A stretch of DNA of 64,000 nt, taken from positions 1 to 64,000 of the forward strand of contig JACGCK010000212.1 of assembly GCA_014925825.1 (NCBI GenBank), read 5' to 3'. The notes below the pieces were generated by a model. It had not been told where the DNA came from. It ran no database searches and was given only the letters and a program-made list of their open reading frames with translations. Shown piece after piece: positions 52,519 to 63,445 of this stretch; the stretch's first letter is position 1; every line of letters begins with the position of its first letter. Origin of the DNA: Pholiota molesta. Its lineage: Eukaryota; Basidiomycota; Agaricomycetes; Agaricales; Strophariaceae. The position numbers were made by a program, and so were the translations under genes.

Positions 52519-54421
52519 ATGGCACTGGAGGACGCGATGAGCTCCATGCGCGCGGGCCTGCAGGCCGCGCTCGACGAGGTATGTCACTGGGGGGCGCCCT
52601 GCGCTGTGTCACCTGTCCGGCGAGCTGATAACATCCTCGGATTTCGCAGCTCGCATCTCCGCGATCCTCGTCAAAAGATAAGCATAAAGCGCTGCAGAGC
52701 ATCGAGCGAAGCCTTGCGGCGGCGCTGTTCAACACGCAGAACGACTCCGAGGCGAGGGACTGTTTCGTCGCACTGCAATATACGTTCGAGTGCAATGGTA
52801 CGTGGCGCGGTCGTCTTTGTGGGTGTGCAACGCTGACAATGCGCGCAGTTCCCTCGCATCTCCTTTCGTGGATGATCAAGACGACCTCGAGGTTGGAGGC
52901 CATCACGAATAGAGGCTCCATGGATGGTGAGTCCCATATCAGCCCCTTTCGCAGCCATGACGCGTGATGCCAATGTTGTCATAGTCGAACAGGGGTCTGA
53001 AGCCGAGGAACTAGCAGCGCAACTCGCCCTCTCTCTTTCGCTCATACAAGGGATCGTTCTGAACCATGAGGCCAGCAAAGTATATCTGGGGAGAAAGCCA
53101 GCGCTCGAGGTATGTGTTTGTCCCGGTTGTCCTCTGCGGAAAATTTTACGTTTATGGTAGACCTTGTTGGACCTTTTGCTTGCATCTCGTCATATCGCGT
53201 CTCCGCAAGAAGCTTCTGAATCCAAGTCCAGACCCGCTTCGAGCTCACCACACCTCACTTCGGTCATCCTTGATACCCTGTTATGCATTTTGGTCGATTC
53301 TCCCACAGCGCTTCGCGTCTTTGAGGAGGCCAGCGGCGTCCAAGGCGTCGTCAAAATTCTCAAACGAGCAGGCACACCTCGCGAAGTCCGGTAGGTCTAT
53401 TTCCCATCTGAAAAGCATCATCTGCTGATTGTGAATCCACCTTAGCATGAAATGTCTCGAGTTTCTCTATTTCTACCTCCTTGACGAAACCCCCACATCT
53501 CCGCCTGCCCTGACCCCTACCGACTCCGCATCCGACCGCATCGTCAGCCAGTCCACGCCGCCCCCGACAGCACCAGCGACGCCCATACGGCCGCCCAAGC
53601 CGTACTTATCAAGCGGGCCCAAGCACCCCACCTCGCGGTATGGCTCATCGACGTATCTGTTCGCGTCACGATCCGGCAGCGCCGCGAGCCTGTCCCTCTC
53701 CGCGTCGTCGGCGCCCTCCTCGCGCTCGACCTCCGGCAGCTCCACGACGTCCTTCTCGTCGACGTCGTCGAACGCCTCGAGCCCGACGCCCGCGTCGTCG
53801 CTCGCCTCCTCCCCCGCGAAGGACGCCTCCCCGCTGTCCGGCGCGGAGACGAAGGCGCCGGCGAAGCGCCTCGCGACGCCGTCGAACCAGCTGCAGCGCA
53901 CGCCGCCGGCGACCCCGGCGGCGCCCCCGTTCTCGTCCGCGGCGCGGTTCCCGCAGATGCGCACGCTGATGCTGCTGCGGAAGGACGTGGAGTACGTGCC
54001 GCAGAGCCCGAAGAAGCTCCCGCCGCCGCCGACGACGCCGACGACGACGGGGCTGGAGAGGATGGAGAGAAGGCCGACGCACCAGAAGAGCCTGTCGAGC
54101 TCGGGCTCGCTGATCCCGCGGACGAGTGCGCTGGGGCACGCGCGGGTGCGGTCGCAGGCGACGACGCTGGTGGGGTCGCCGTCGCCTGTGGAGGAGATGG
54201 GCCGGCGCGCGGAGGACGCGAGGGCGGGGAAGGAGGGGCGCGGGCGTGGCGGAGCGGAGGTGTCGCCGCGGAAGACGCAGGAGGGAGGGCGGGATGCTGC
54301 GGCCGCGGCGGCGAGGTGGAAGACGACGGAGGAGAAGAAGGAGCTGTTGGGGACGATGCTGGGGAATGTGGATGCGCTGGTGGAGGGCGTGCGGAAGGCG
54401 GGGATTTGGGGGCTGGGCTGA
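52519..54421 (+). CDS. cdc14: Cell division control protein 14, SIN component
   Basis: Exons 52519-52578, 52650-52797, 52849-52926, 52985-53109, 53161-53390 and 53446-54421 join in frame to 538 residues. The N-terminal ~240 residues are helical and match the Cdc14 (SIN) family: LQSIERSLAAALFNTQNDSE, DCFVALQYTFECNVPSHLL, LALSLSLIQGIVLNHEASK, LLDLLLASRHIASPQ, LTSVILDTLLCILVDSPTAL and REVRMKCLEFLYFYLLDE. The remainder is Ser/Pro/Thr-rich and likely disordered, ending in a short conserved helix (LLGTMLGNVDALVEGVRKAG). In fission yeast this protein partners the Sid1 kinase at the spindle pole body in the septation initiation network; it is unrelated to the Cdc14 phosphatase of budding yeast. The GC-rich tail creates long spurious frames on all strands. 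Confidence 0.9.
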
Positions 54422-54706
54422 GCTGCTGATGCAATGCTTGGATGGAGTGGTGGAGGTCGATAAATTATTTTGCTGTCGAGTGTTTTGTGTTTCCTGTCGT
54501 TTGCAATTTGCTATCGTTTGCTGTCCTACACGTTGATCATCTTTTTCTTTTTTATGCTTTCAATCTAATAAGATATCTCCTTTTTTTCAAACTGTTCTCT
54601 GCGACGGAGTAGAGCGGGGAAAGCATCTGAAGAAAACCACTATGATATAATTACATCCTCGTATATCCATTCAACACATCAACATCGGCCAAAGCCAAAG
54701 CGCAAG

Positions 54707-55305
54707 TTACGACGACTTGCTCATTTTTCCAACGTCGTCCACCGGTGGTGCGCCCCATACGAGCGTCTTCCGCTGCGGATCGAGCAGCCGAGGGAAACGA
54801 TGATCGAGGTGCTGCAGGATGCCTCGTGCAGGCGGCGCCGCCGGCCGCGCCTTCTCCACCTCCTGCAGAACAAGCAGGTCGCTCGGCGTCGCCGCGCGCG
54901 CCATCAGCGCCGCCGAGCTCGACGCAGACGACTTGGCGGCGAGCTGGCGCTGCTCGGCGTCGCCGCTCCGGTTCATCGTGCCTGCTGCGACCGACGCTGT
55001 CGCCGCGGCGGGCGGGGCGGAGAGCACGCGCGCCTCCTCGTCGACGTCGTCGAAGATGTCCTGCTTCACCGCGCTGATGGAGTACGCCCACACGCCGACG
55101 GCGAAGGCGCCGAGCGCGAGGCCGAGGAGGGCGTTCTTGATGCGGTAGGGCTCGCGGGCGCGCTGGAGGCCGGGGGACATGCTCTGCGGGTGGGGGCGGG
55201 CGGGGTCAGTGGGGCTGCGCGGGGGGGAGGTGGGGGGTGGGGACGTACGCCGGCGACGGGCCTGTAGGATTTCTGCGCTTCTCTTCTGTCGATGTACTGC
55301 GACAT
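54707..55305 (-). CDS. coa3: Cytochrome c oxidase assembly factor 3 (Coa3-like)
   Basis: Exons 55305-55249 and 55183-54707 join in frame to 177 residues. The N-terminal half is diagnostic: SPGLQRAREPYRIKNALLG, then one membrane helix (LLGLALGAFAVGVWAYSISAV) and KQDIFDDVDEEA just after it. Coa3 sits in the inner mitochondrial membrane and helps couple COX1 translation to cytochrome oxidase assembly. The C-terminal ~100 residues are Ala/Ser-rich, longer than in yeast. The single 65-bp intron has a very G-rich coding strand complement (plus strand GGGGGGGAGGTGGGGGGTGGGG, 55221-55242). Divergent from the NOP13-like gene with 183 bp between starts. Confidence 0.88.
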
Positions 55306-55488
55306 GGTGTTGGGAGGGTGTGGAAGCCAAGTCTGAGGTGTTCCGAATCCTGTTATGATGTCTGCACGTGACGTCGAAAAGATTTGTGGGCGCGTTTTGG
55401 GAGCTTCAGCATTTGAATATTTACGATTTCTTCCTTTCCTTCCCCTGTTCCCTTGTTTTTCTTTTTGTCTTACGAATTGGTCGTCAAA

Positions 55489-57144
55489 ATGGCATCGTCG
55501 GCCTCCTCATCCAAGAGCGCCAGCCCGGAACCACCGAAAGTAGAGAAGAAACTGAAGCGCAAAAGGAGGGAAGCCACGAAGGACGCAGAGGAAGCTGCAG
55601 CTACCGAAGAGGCACCCGCCAACGAGGCAGAGGACACCCCCGACGCGCAACCCCAACCCGACGCTGACGCCGACCCCGCGCCCGAGGTGCCCGTCCTCTC
55701 ACACGCCGAGCGCCGCCGCCAAAAGAAAGAAGCCAAGCTCGCCGCCGCACAGGCGAAGGAAGAGGCCGCCTCAGTGGCCGCCGACGGCGCCGCCGCGGTG
55801 AAGAAGCGCAAGCTCAAAGACGGCTCGGCGAAGACCGTCGCCGCCGCCGACGCAGATTCGGGCAAGCCGAAGCCGCGCCAGAACTCGGTGTGGGTGGGGA
55901 ACATGTCGTTCAAGACGCAGCAGGAGGATCTGCGGCGGTTCTTCAAGGATGTGGGCGAGATTACGAGGATCAATATGCCGACGAAGGCGCCTGCGGGGCC
56001 GGGCGTGAGGCCCGAGAACAGAGGGTGAGTTTGGGACTGTGCGATTGAAGAGTGTTTGGATGTTCATGGTGGTTTGCAGATTTGCGTATGTGGATTTCGC
56101 AACGGTGGAAGTGAAGACGAAGGCTATCGCTCTGTCCGAGCAACCCCTCCTGGGTCGTAAATTGCTCATCAAAGACGGTGCGCACTATATATCCCTGCAT
56201 AGTATTATATACCGGACTAACATTTTCTAGGTGATAGCTTTGAGGGCCGTCCTGCAGCCACCGCCGCTGGCGAACTCACTCTGAGCGACCCCGCCCTCGT
56301 ACAAAAAACTCACTCAAAAACTGCCCAAAAAATCCTGCGCTCCCAAAAACAACCTCCCGCTTCTACGCTGTTCCTCGGAAATCTAGGATTCGAAACGACA
56401 GAGGCCTCAATCCGCCAGCTACTAGATGCGCATAGACCGGGGAATAAGAAAGGCAAAGATGTTGCCAAGGACGCCCCTGTGGATAAGGATGCCGCCGAAG
56501 AGATGGACACTGCCCCAGATGGCGAGGCGGATTCGGAAAAAGCAAAGCCCAAAGACGAGTGGATACGGCAGATCCGCATGGGCACCTTCGAAGATTCCGG
56601 ATTGTGCAAAGGGTACCTCCATCCTCCACCGCTTAAATCTTGATTTTTTCTTTGCTAATGGCATCCGCGCGGGTTTTCCAGATTCGCCTTCGTCGACTTC
56701 CTCTCTGTAGAACACGCCACCTCCGCCCTCATCAACCCCAAAAACCACCACCTCGACGGCCGGAAGCTCCTCGTCGAGTACGCGAGCCCCGACGCCGTGC
56801 GCCGCGGCGCCAACCCCTTCCGGCCCCCCGGCGAGCGGGCCGCCGCCGCGAACCAGGGCAAGAAGCGCCCGCACCGCACCGAGCGCCTGCAGGCGCGCGC
56901 CGCGATGCGGCCGGCTGCGACGGACGACGGCGCCAGCGCCCCCGATGGCGATGGCGACGACGAGGCGGCGGAAGCGCCCGCACGGCCGAAGCGGACCTGG
57001 GAGGCGAAGGCGCATGCCGCGCCCGCGGAGGGCGCGCGCCACAAGGGCCCGAAGACGCGCCCGAAGCCCGGCGCGGCGCTGGCGCTGGCGAAGCGCGAGT
57101 CGGTGGCGATCGTGCCCAGCCAAGGGCAGAAGATCACGTTTTAG
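55489..57144 (+). CDS. Two-RRM nucleolar RNA-binding protein, Nop13-like
   Basis: Exons 55489-56024, 56080-56177, 56231-56612 and 56682-57144 join in frame to 492 residues. The N-terminus is Lys/Glu/Ala-rich with a basic run (KKLKRKRREATK). RRM1 spans about residues 130-215 (RNP2-like VWVGNMSF, RNP1-like RGFAYVDF). RRM2 starts at STLFLGNLGF near 270 and continues after a charged insert to KGFAFVDF. The C-terminus is basic, ending RESVAIVPSQGQKITF. This two-RRM plan with interrupted RRM2 matches fungal Nop13, a nucleolar protein linked to pre-ribosomes; assignment to Nop13 over other two-RRM nucleolar proteins is likely but not certain. The 3' third has been duplicated, inverted, to 37796-38355. 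Confidence 0.88.
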
Positions 57145-57754
57145 GAGTGGATATTAGTATGTCTCTTTTTTGCGTTGTTGGGGGTACTCGGAGTGGAGAG
57201 AAATATTATTCACATAGGGCTGGAACGTGCCGCAGCCCGTTGTGATATAGATGGCGTCGCTGTTTGCGAGTTGAGAGAGAAAGACGTGACGGATGTGAGC
57301 TGTAGATCAACCCGGAATCAACGACGATTCGAAGGATGGAGTTGCGAGGCGGGTTTCTCTTCGATGGTCGACTCCCAACGTGGGTAGAAGGCTGAGAATT
57401 ATCTCGTGCATGCCATATCGATAATCATCGATCAGCGCTTGTACGCTTGCGTCGATCATTAGCCAGTGAAATCATACCCTTTTTAGTAAGTGGGTTTCCA
57501 AAATAAGATCATCCACGTATGTACCTCAGGCAAGTTTGTTGCAAGTTTGGGCTAAATTCAAAGAGTGTGTATTTTAAGTTTGGAAGACTATCACTAAAGC
57601 TAATAACAGTACATAGTAGCGTATAAATTAAGATGTACACAGTAAGAAATATGAACTATCATCGATCAACTAATCCTATGGGCGTATATATGGAATTTCG
57701 GTATTGTCCATTAGCTGCACTGATGCGCCTTCAGCACATTGATGTCCGGTTTGC
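57145..57754. other. Intergenic between convergent genes
   Basis: 3' flanks of the NOP13-like gene and the DUF6534 gene. No gene, repeat or RNA recognised. Confidence 0.35.
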
Positions 57755-59700
57755 TCAGTCAACTGACGTCGTCACGACAGTACTCATAATGATGCTCGTC
57801 TGGCCATTGAAAGAGCGCTTCTCGTCCTCATGCTGCAGTAAAGGGAAATCTGTCAGAAAAGCAGGCAGAGAAAAGGGTAATGGACCACAAACCTGTACAT
57901 CAGCAACTAGAGTCGAGTTTTCGCCTGAGCCGTATGCAGCTATCTTTCCGCGAGATGACTCCGAGTCTCCTAGTTTCACAGAAGTCCCGAGATGCTTTGC
58001 CTTGAGACGTTCTCTGCCGTTCAACCTAGAGTTTGCGAATTACGATTAGATAATTTCGTAGAAAAAAAAGGATGTATTTGAGCCTACATGGCGACTGATA
58101 TAAACGAGCTGGTGAGTAAACCAACCACATATATTAGGTCCAAGACTTACAAAATGTGTTGACGTAAAGCTTCGGCACGTTGATATGGAAGACAACCCTG
58201 ATAAATAGGGTCAGTCTTTCTTGCACTGCAGGTAGATGAATTAGCTTTACCAGGCCAACGACCCCGGTGTAGCATAGAATGTGAGAAGCAACAACGTTTG
58301 AGCCACCGTAACCAGTATACCTCGACTGAATGTCAATCGCACAAGGGCATCGAGGAGAGAGTTCGTCCTAAAGTTGAGTTATATAAATCAGAACAATCTA
58401 TCCGACATTGGAAAACGAATATGTAGTAAACGCACTGGGTCATTCCCGTACGCACGGAGTTCAGGAACATACACATAGCTATTGTAGCGACGATATCAGC
58501 TGCCGCGCCGAATCCTTTCGATACACCAAACGATATCTATCAGTGTCAGGCGGATGAGTAATTGATCTATTGGACGATGTTGCTCGCTGGACTTCACTTA
58601 CCACGAAAGTACGATTCCTGTCTTGAAGGACACCGTTGCTAAATATGGTCATTGTTACTACGCAAGCTTATAATATGTTCAGTGATTGTTCAATGTGAAT
58701 ATCAAATCAATTTTAATCACCTATTCCGCCAGCAAGCGCAAGTAAGGTCAGGACACCCTATATTGGATTCTTGGTGAACCCAGGCGACTGAGATGTTTAG
58801 CAATGAAACCTACAGTTGCTCCGATTATGGACCAGTTGCCTTTGCCGAGTCGTTTTGCTACGTAGAAGTCAATAAAGTATCTCCCTCAAAATTCAACATT
58901 TGACTGACCTGTAACAAGCTGATAAACAAAAAAGCATTGCGAACTTGAAATTTGGTAAATTAAATCGAATAAAGGACCGAGGCGAAGCTCAGTACATACA
59001 CTGTGGTGATAAGCGTTGCAATGAGGCATTCAACAGCCATCTCGCTAGGAAAGTCGAAAAGTGGTATCAGTATGAAGAATTAAATGTAGATCAATCGGCA
59101 TGGGTACTCACGTAGGTAGCGTTTGCAACCGCGCTACTAGTCCAAACCGAGGTATCTAACATCTAATGAGATTTGGGGCAAAAATAATATTATTGAAATC
59201 TTACGAGATAGTAGTAGATTGAATAGGCTACCAGTGCGGAGTCCACAAAGTCGAGAAGTCTGGGGGAAAAAATCAGTTATCATACGAGCACAAATAGGTT
59301 GAACCACCCATTGGTTCAGTTGCTACTTACAAGATCCCAGCCGCCTATCGTGTATCGCAACGCAATGAAATTCGGAACTAAAGATGGCCAAGGTAAACAT
59401 ACCATTAGTTTGACGAAGGTATGATCTCTTGCTTCGCGGAAGTAGATATACGCCTGGACGATTGTCACCCCACCAAATCTGTATCATAGGTAAAGGACCA
59501 TGATCAGCGCTAGAGCTAAGGAATGATCAATATAGTGGCGATATGCGTCAGACATACAGCAAAGAGATAACAAATCCTATACATGAATTTTAATCAGTAG
59601 ACGTTCACTAGTTGGAATATTGGACCTAGATTATCAACTCACCCCAGTAGACCGGAGCGAAGGGGGAAGCAACGTTCGTGTACACTTCATCGGAGGCCAT
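57755..59700 (-). CDS. DUF6534-type seven-helix membrane protein
   Basis: ATG at 59700 (MASDEVYTNVASPFAPVYWG). About 17 very short exons can be joined in frame to the stop at 57755-57757, two of them micro-exons: 14 nt (GCGGCTGGGATCTT, near 59343) and 7 nt (TCGCCAT, near 58095). The assembled reading includes GFVISLLFGGVTIVQAYIYF, LLLDFVDSALVAYSIYYYL, MAVECLIATLITTVSQCFFV, IIGATGVLTLLALAGGI, SKGFGAAADIVATIAMCMFL, TNSLLDALVRLTFSRGIL and FHINVPKLYVNTFFAMLNGR. Seven hydrophobic helices and the last motif are typical of the large agaricomycete family with DUF6534, of unknown function. The many tiny exons are usual for it. The tail is hydrophilic. Individual exon limits are by eye. Confidence 0.8.
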
Positions 59701-61165
59701 TACAGCGGGTGAACAAGCTGGGAGATGTTCTCTGGCGTGAAGGAACACCGGAAAGGACGGCCTTGAGTTTCGATTGTGCAGCGCCTACTTATATAAAGCA
59801 CCGTCAGATGATTCCTTTTTGATCATTACATACATTCTACGTAGTGCCACGACGTTAGTTGAAGCTTGAAGGCTGTTCAAAATATGCGATGCGATCATGG
59901 CCGTTCAATGGGCCATCAGGCCGGAGGACTCACCGCCGTACATACAGTGATATCCACATGATGGATGTTTCCCAAAAAAGTTAAATCCATGACAGCGATA
60001 TGCATTGAAGTCGCATGGACATTGAAGATGAATATTGAACTCCAGGGCAGAGTTCATCGATGAGGAAAAAATCAAGACGCTGTTAGCTCGACCCCGGGGC
60101 CCGCTTAGGTGAGTTGGATATATGGAATAAGGGATCCGAGGACCGAGGCCGTTTTGAACTTCTTATCAACATTACCCTGATTCTCTGAAACACGGAGCGG
60201 AATTCATGAGGGTTCGCAACTTCGCATGTGATCTGCGCGCTTCTGCGCGGGATGTAGCTAATTTAAGAGAGCAACACATTCAAGAGTAAAGTTTATGCAT
60301 GCTAATTATGAAGACAGAAGATATTATCCAACTGAGCATAGGTAATCTCTCCACTTGTACTCAAAGCACAATGGTGAGTTCCAAAAGTTCCAATAAAAAT
60401 CCAAAAATAATCCTTGAATTTCTTCCGTAATGTTTATGAGAATCCTTGAAGCAAATACTGTGAGCAATTATGGATTGTGAGCTTGATCCACCATCATGAA
60501 ACATTTTGGGATTTCGGAGCGTGAGCGGCTCTGCGCGGTGCCGCAGCTCCAGCCACGAAATTTGGGAGGCCTAAGTAATAGCCGAAAATGGAACGAATGA
60601 CGGTCACTTATGTAAATCATTAATCGATTATGGACATGGAATAGTTGCACAACTTTGAAGTTGAGCTTGTACTGCTCGCTCGTGCCATCGAATCAGTGAA
60701 AAACCACTTGTGGCAGAAAAGCTGACGACAAAAGGCAGGAAAACCGACGACATAGGCATATACGGCCCTACGGGTGGTCTCTGATCTGACCTTCGACAGA
60801 ATGCAATCCGGACGAGTCGGATTCGCAAAGAAGCGATAGCATCGGCCATGCCACCGTAGATTCTATTCGGCATCCATTAATTGAATAAATCTCTGCGTTG
60901 TACGTTAAGCAGTATTAAGCTCGTTCCGGCGCTTAAAATCGAAGGGTCATAAGAAATACTAATGATTCCTGGAATCAGACAGCAAACCCATCGTCAGATC
61001 GCATAATAGTGACATTAGGATACTTATTTTGAGAGAAAATAACATAAGGGAGTAATTGAAGAGTACTGAAGCCTGATCAAGGTCATTTTAAGATTCAATA
61101 TTGTTCTCTTTTTCAGAATATCGCGGCCATCCCCACTCATTCAGTAAAACTAAACTCAGGCCACT
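59701..61165. other. Intergenic, nothing recognised
   Basis: Promoter side of the DUF6534 gene and AT-rich DNA beyond. Short open frames (60468-60873) do not resemble proteins. No RNA gene or clear repeat found. Confidence 0.35.
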
Positions 61166-61746
61166 AGTTACTACAGAACTATGTATCGATCAAGGAGATA
61201 TGCATGCGCAGCTCTGAGGAGGCGGACAAAGAAGGCGGGCGAGCAATGACGCATGAACCGAGCGGTCCGAGCCCATGGGACAAGGCCCACGACACCTTCA
61301 GTCGCCGAAGCTCGCGAGGTGTGCTCGTCACGATTATGTACCGACAATGAGCCTCTCTGCGTCGACTGGCAGCGAGAACTCGGATGCTCAGTTTCCCGCC
61401 ATGGGGCTCGGCACAAATGCTCGGGCTGCGGCTCCAACATGGGGCCAGCGCTTGTTCTCGTGCAGAGGTCTGAGCCCGTCACGCCTTATCTGTGGCGGGC
61501 ATGGCGGCATGCCCTGGTGGATGCTGGCCTTCTGGACAGGTACCCATCGGTGGTGCGCGTGCTACGCGAAGGGTTTGTGGCATCTTTTCCATCGATCCAG
61601 TATACTTTTCGGTTCAGTAAACGGAAAGTGCGCCTGATTTGGGGAGCAGTTTATTTATAGGCCAGAGCATAATTGACGCGCATTCAAGTTATTTATAGCC
61701 TGAAGAGAAAGCAAACGGAGGAGGTGCATCAGACGCATGGCGCACT
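61166..61746 (+). repeat. 0.6-kb dispersed repeat, copy 2 (inverted partner 38933-39530)
   Basis: Runs from TTACTACAGAACTATG to CATGGCGCACT; reverse complement of copy 1 with roughly 90 percent identity by eye and a few indels. Both copies keep paired TATAAATA-like words near the right end (61645-61700) and a GC-rich middle. Confidence 0.85.
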
Positions 61747-61857
61747 GGAATCCTCTGATCCAATACCAGAGGGGTAAAGAAATCATGAATGATTACAACA
61801 AGACAATGATTGCGATAAGTAAGCCGATTATATGATTTTCTAGCCACGACGAAACTC

Positions 61858-62644
61858 ATGACATCGAGAGCCAGAGAAATAGGCGGCAAACCCAAAGAAT
61901 GGACCATTTTTGAAAGCATAACGGAATGGTTTTTCGGCGCGCCCTCGGAATATAACGAGCAAGTGATGGAACCATGGACGATGACTCATGGACTTCTTGT
62001 CCAAATGGGAGGATTTCTTCTGAAAATTCCATTCAGGTTCTCAATTACGCACGGCTGAAACGATGTATCGGTGACGGGACAATCGATCCTCCAGACATTA
62101 CTGCGGAAGAAATCCAGGACCGGGCCAAAGGTGACTTCATATCCAAAGGGCTAGTCAAATTCAAACGTCGTGGTTCATTTTGCAATGCCTCGCTCGATGG
62201 TCCCAGAAGCTCGCGTTAAGTGAACTCGAAGTGGTCTCTCTTGGCCTCGCGCGCTTGAACGGAATCGCATGTGCGCTGTGGTGAAATAAGCCACAGGGGG
62301 TGGGGAAAGCCTTCCGCATTCCGAAAAAGAAAGCCGCTCAGAACAGTAATGATAATCCTCCTGTCAGTGAATCGGAAAAGAAGCCCACCGATTTCGGAAA
62401 TATTGAATCTCCAGCGGGAGGGCCACCCTCTGAAATGCCCACAAACCTCACCGCGCCCACCGTTTTCCAAGTCGACAAGCCGGATGTCGAGTTGTTGTCT
62501 GCATCCGAGTCACCAATTACGGGCGGTGCTCCTACAGAGAAAGTCGGCGATGGCAAGAAGCAAGGGGCTGACAACATTCTGACTGGATCATCAGATTCAG
62601 AGGCTGCCTTTTCAGGGCATCGAAATTCGTTCGCAGAATGCTAA
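61858..62644 (+). pseudogene. Decayed membrane-protein gene of an agaricomycete hypothetical family
   Basis: In order the sequence encodes MTHGLLVQMGGF, NSIQVLNYARLKRCIGDGTI, DITAEEIQDRAKGDFISKGL, QTSWFILQCLARWSQKLALS, ELEVVSLGLARLNGIACALW and NKPQGVGKAFRIPKKK. That is the ordered signature of a widespread basidiomycete family (MGGF ... T..EI.D.SK.D...K .. Q..WF..QC..R ... ELE ... LN ... LWW.KP). Reading needs a shift near 62028 and another near 62163, and meets a stop (TGA, about 62284) between LW and NKP. Three lesions make it a pseudogene. The family's function is unknown. Confidence 0.75.
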
Positions 62645-63445
62645 CGTCCGATTATTCAAAGGTCGATGGGGAGCTGGACTTTGTGGTCTTGCGCGTTTTA
62701 TTCTAATATTCGAGGCGTTCCTTACCCTTCGTAATTTGCCACTGGCTGTGTATCAAGACGTTAAATGGACAAAGGTGATCCCTCACTTGTAGTTACATGG
62801 ATAGCAGAGGACAGTACAGTACTATAATTGAAAAATTTCATCCCACAATTTATGTTGTTCTGTAGTCCCTTTTCTTCCCTGGTATCGAATTCTGTCAACC
62901 ATTTGAAGTCATGCTGCGTTTTACATGGGCGCTTAGTGCTAAGCGCTAAGCACTGGCTCGCAAATTAACTGAAGATCTTCGGAAATATTGCTTTTCCATA
63001 ACATCGTTGCGTCTCATCCAAGATTCCCGAGAAACTCAATTTGTAGAAACGCCGGAGAGATGGCGTTGGTGTATGTGTGGTCGAACCTGTATTTGTGGAG
63101 GTCAACCTTGTAGCATGTCATGACTCTCTTTGTAAACAACAGCTCCGTGTATTGGCCTTCTTCGTCCGCGCTTATGTTTCTCAGAAGGATATTTGTATTC
63201 GTACTATCCAAGCTAATTTTTCCGGTCAAGGCACAACGGCCATAGTGTCATTTTGGAGTATCTGGGCGGGAGCATGATGATATGGTTTTACATGTTCTAT
63301 TTTGAAAAATTTGAGGCGCTTCTTGAGCCTTTATTTTACATTACACCTGTACCAGAACGTCGAACGGACGATATTTATCCAGCGCTTATAGTAGTTACAC
63401 GAATAGAATACAATGTTATAGTTACATATATCAAAATCACCAACG
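62645..63445. other. Intergenic, 3' flank of YAF9
   Basis: No gene recognised. A small inverted repeat of GCGCTTAG/CTAAGCGC words (GCGCTTAGTGCTAAGCGC) is at 62930-62947. Confidence 0.4.

Noticed and set aside
53544..54434. Long minus-strand frame (296 codons) and others over the CDC14 tail
   Set aside because: Shadow of a GC-rich, Ser/Pro/Ala-rich disordered tail; composition-driven.
37796..61746. One single inverted segmental duplication covering both the Nop13 copy and the 0.6-kb repeat
   Set aside because: The partner segments occur in the wrong order for a simple inverted duplication, so two independent events are more likely.
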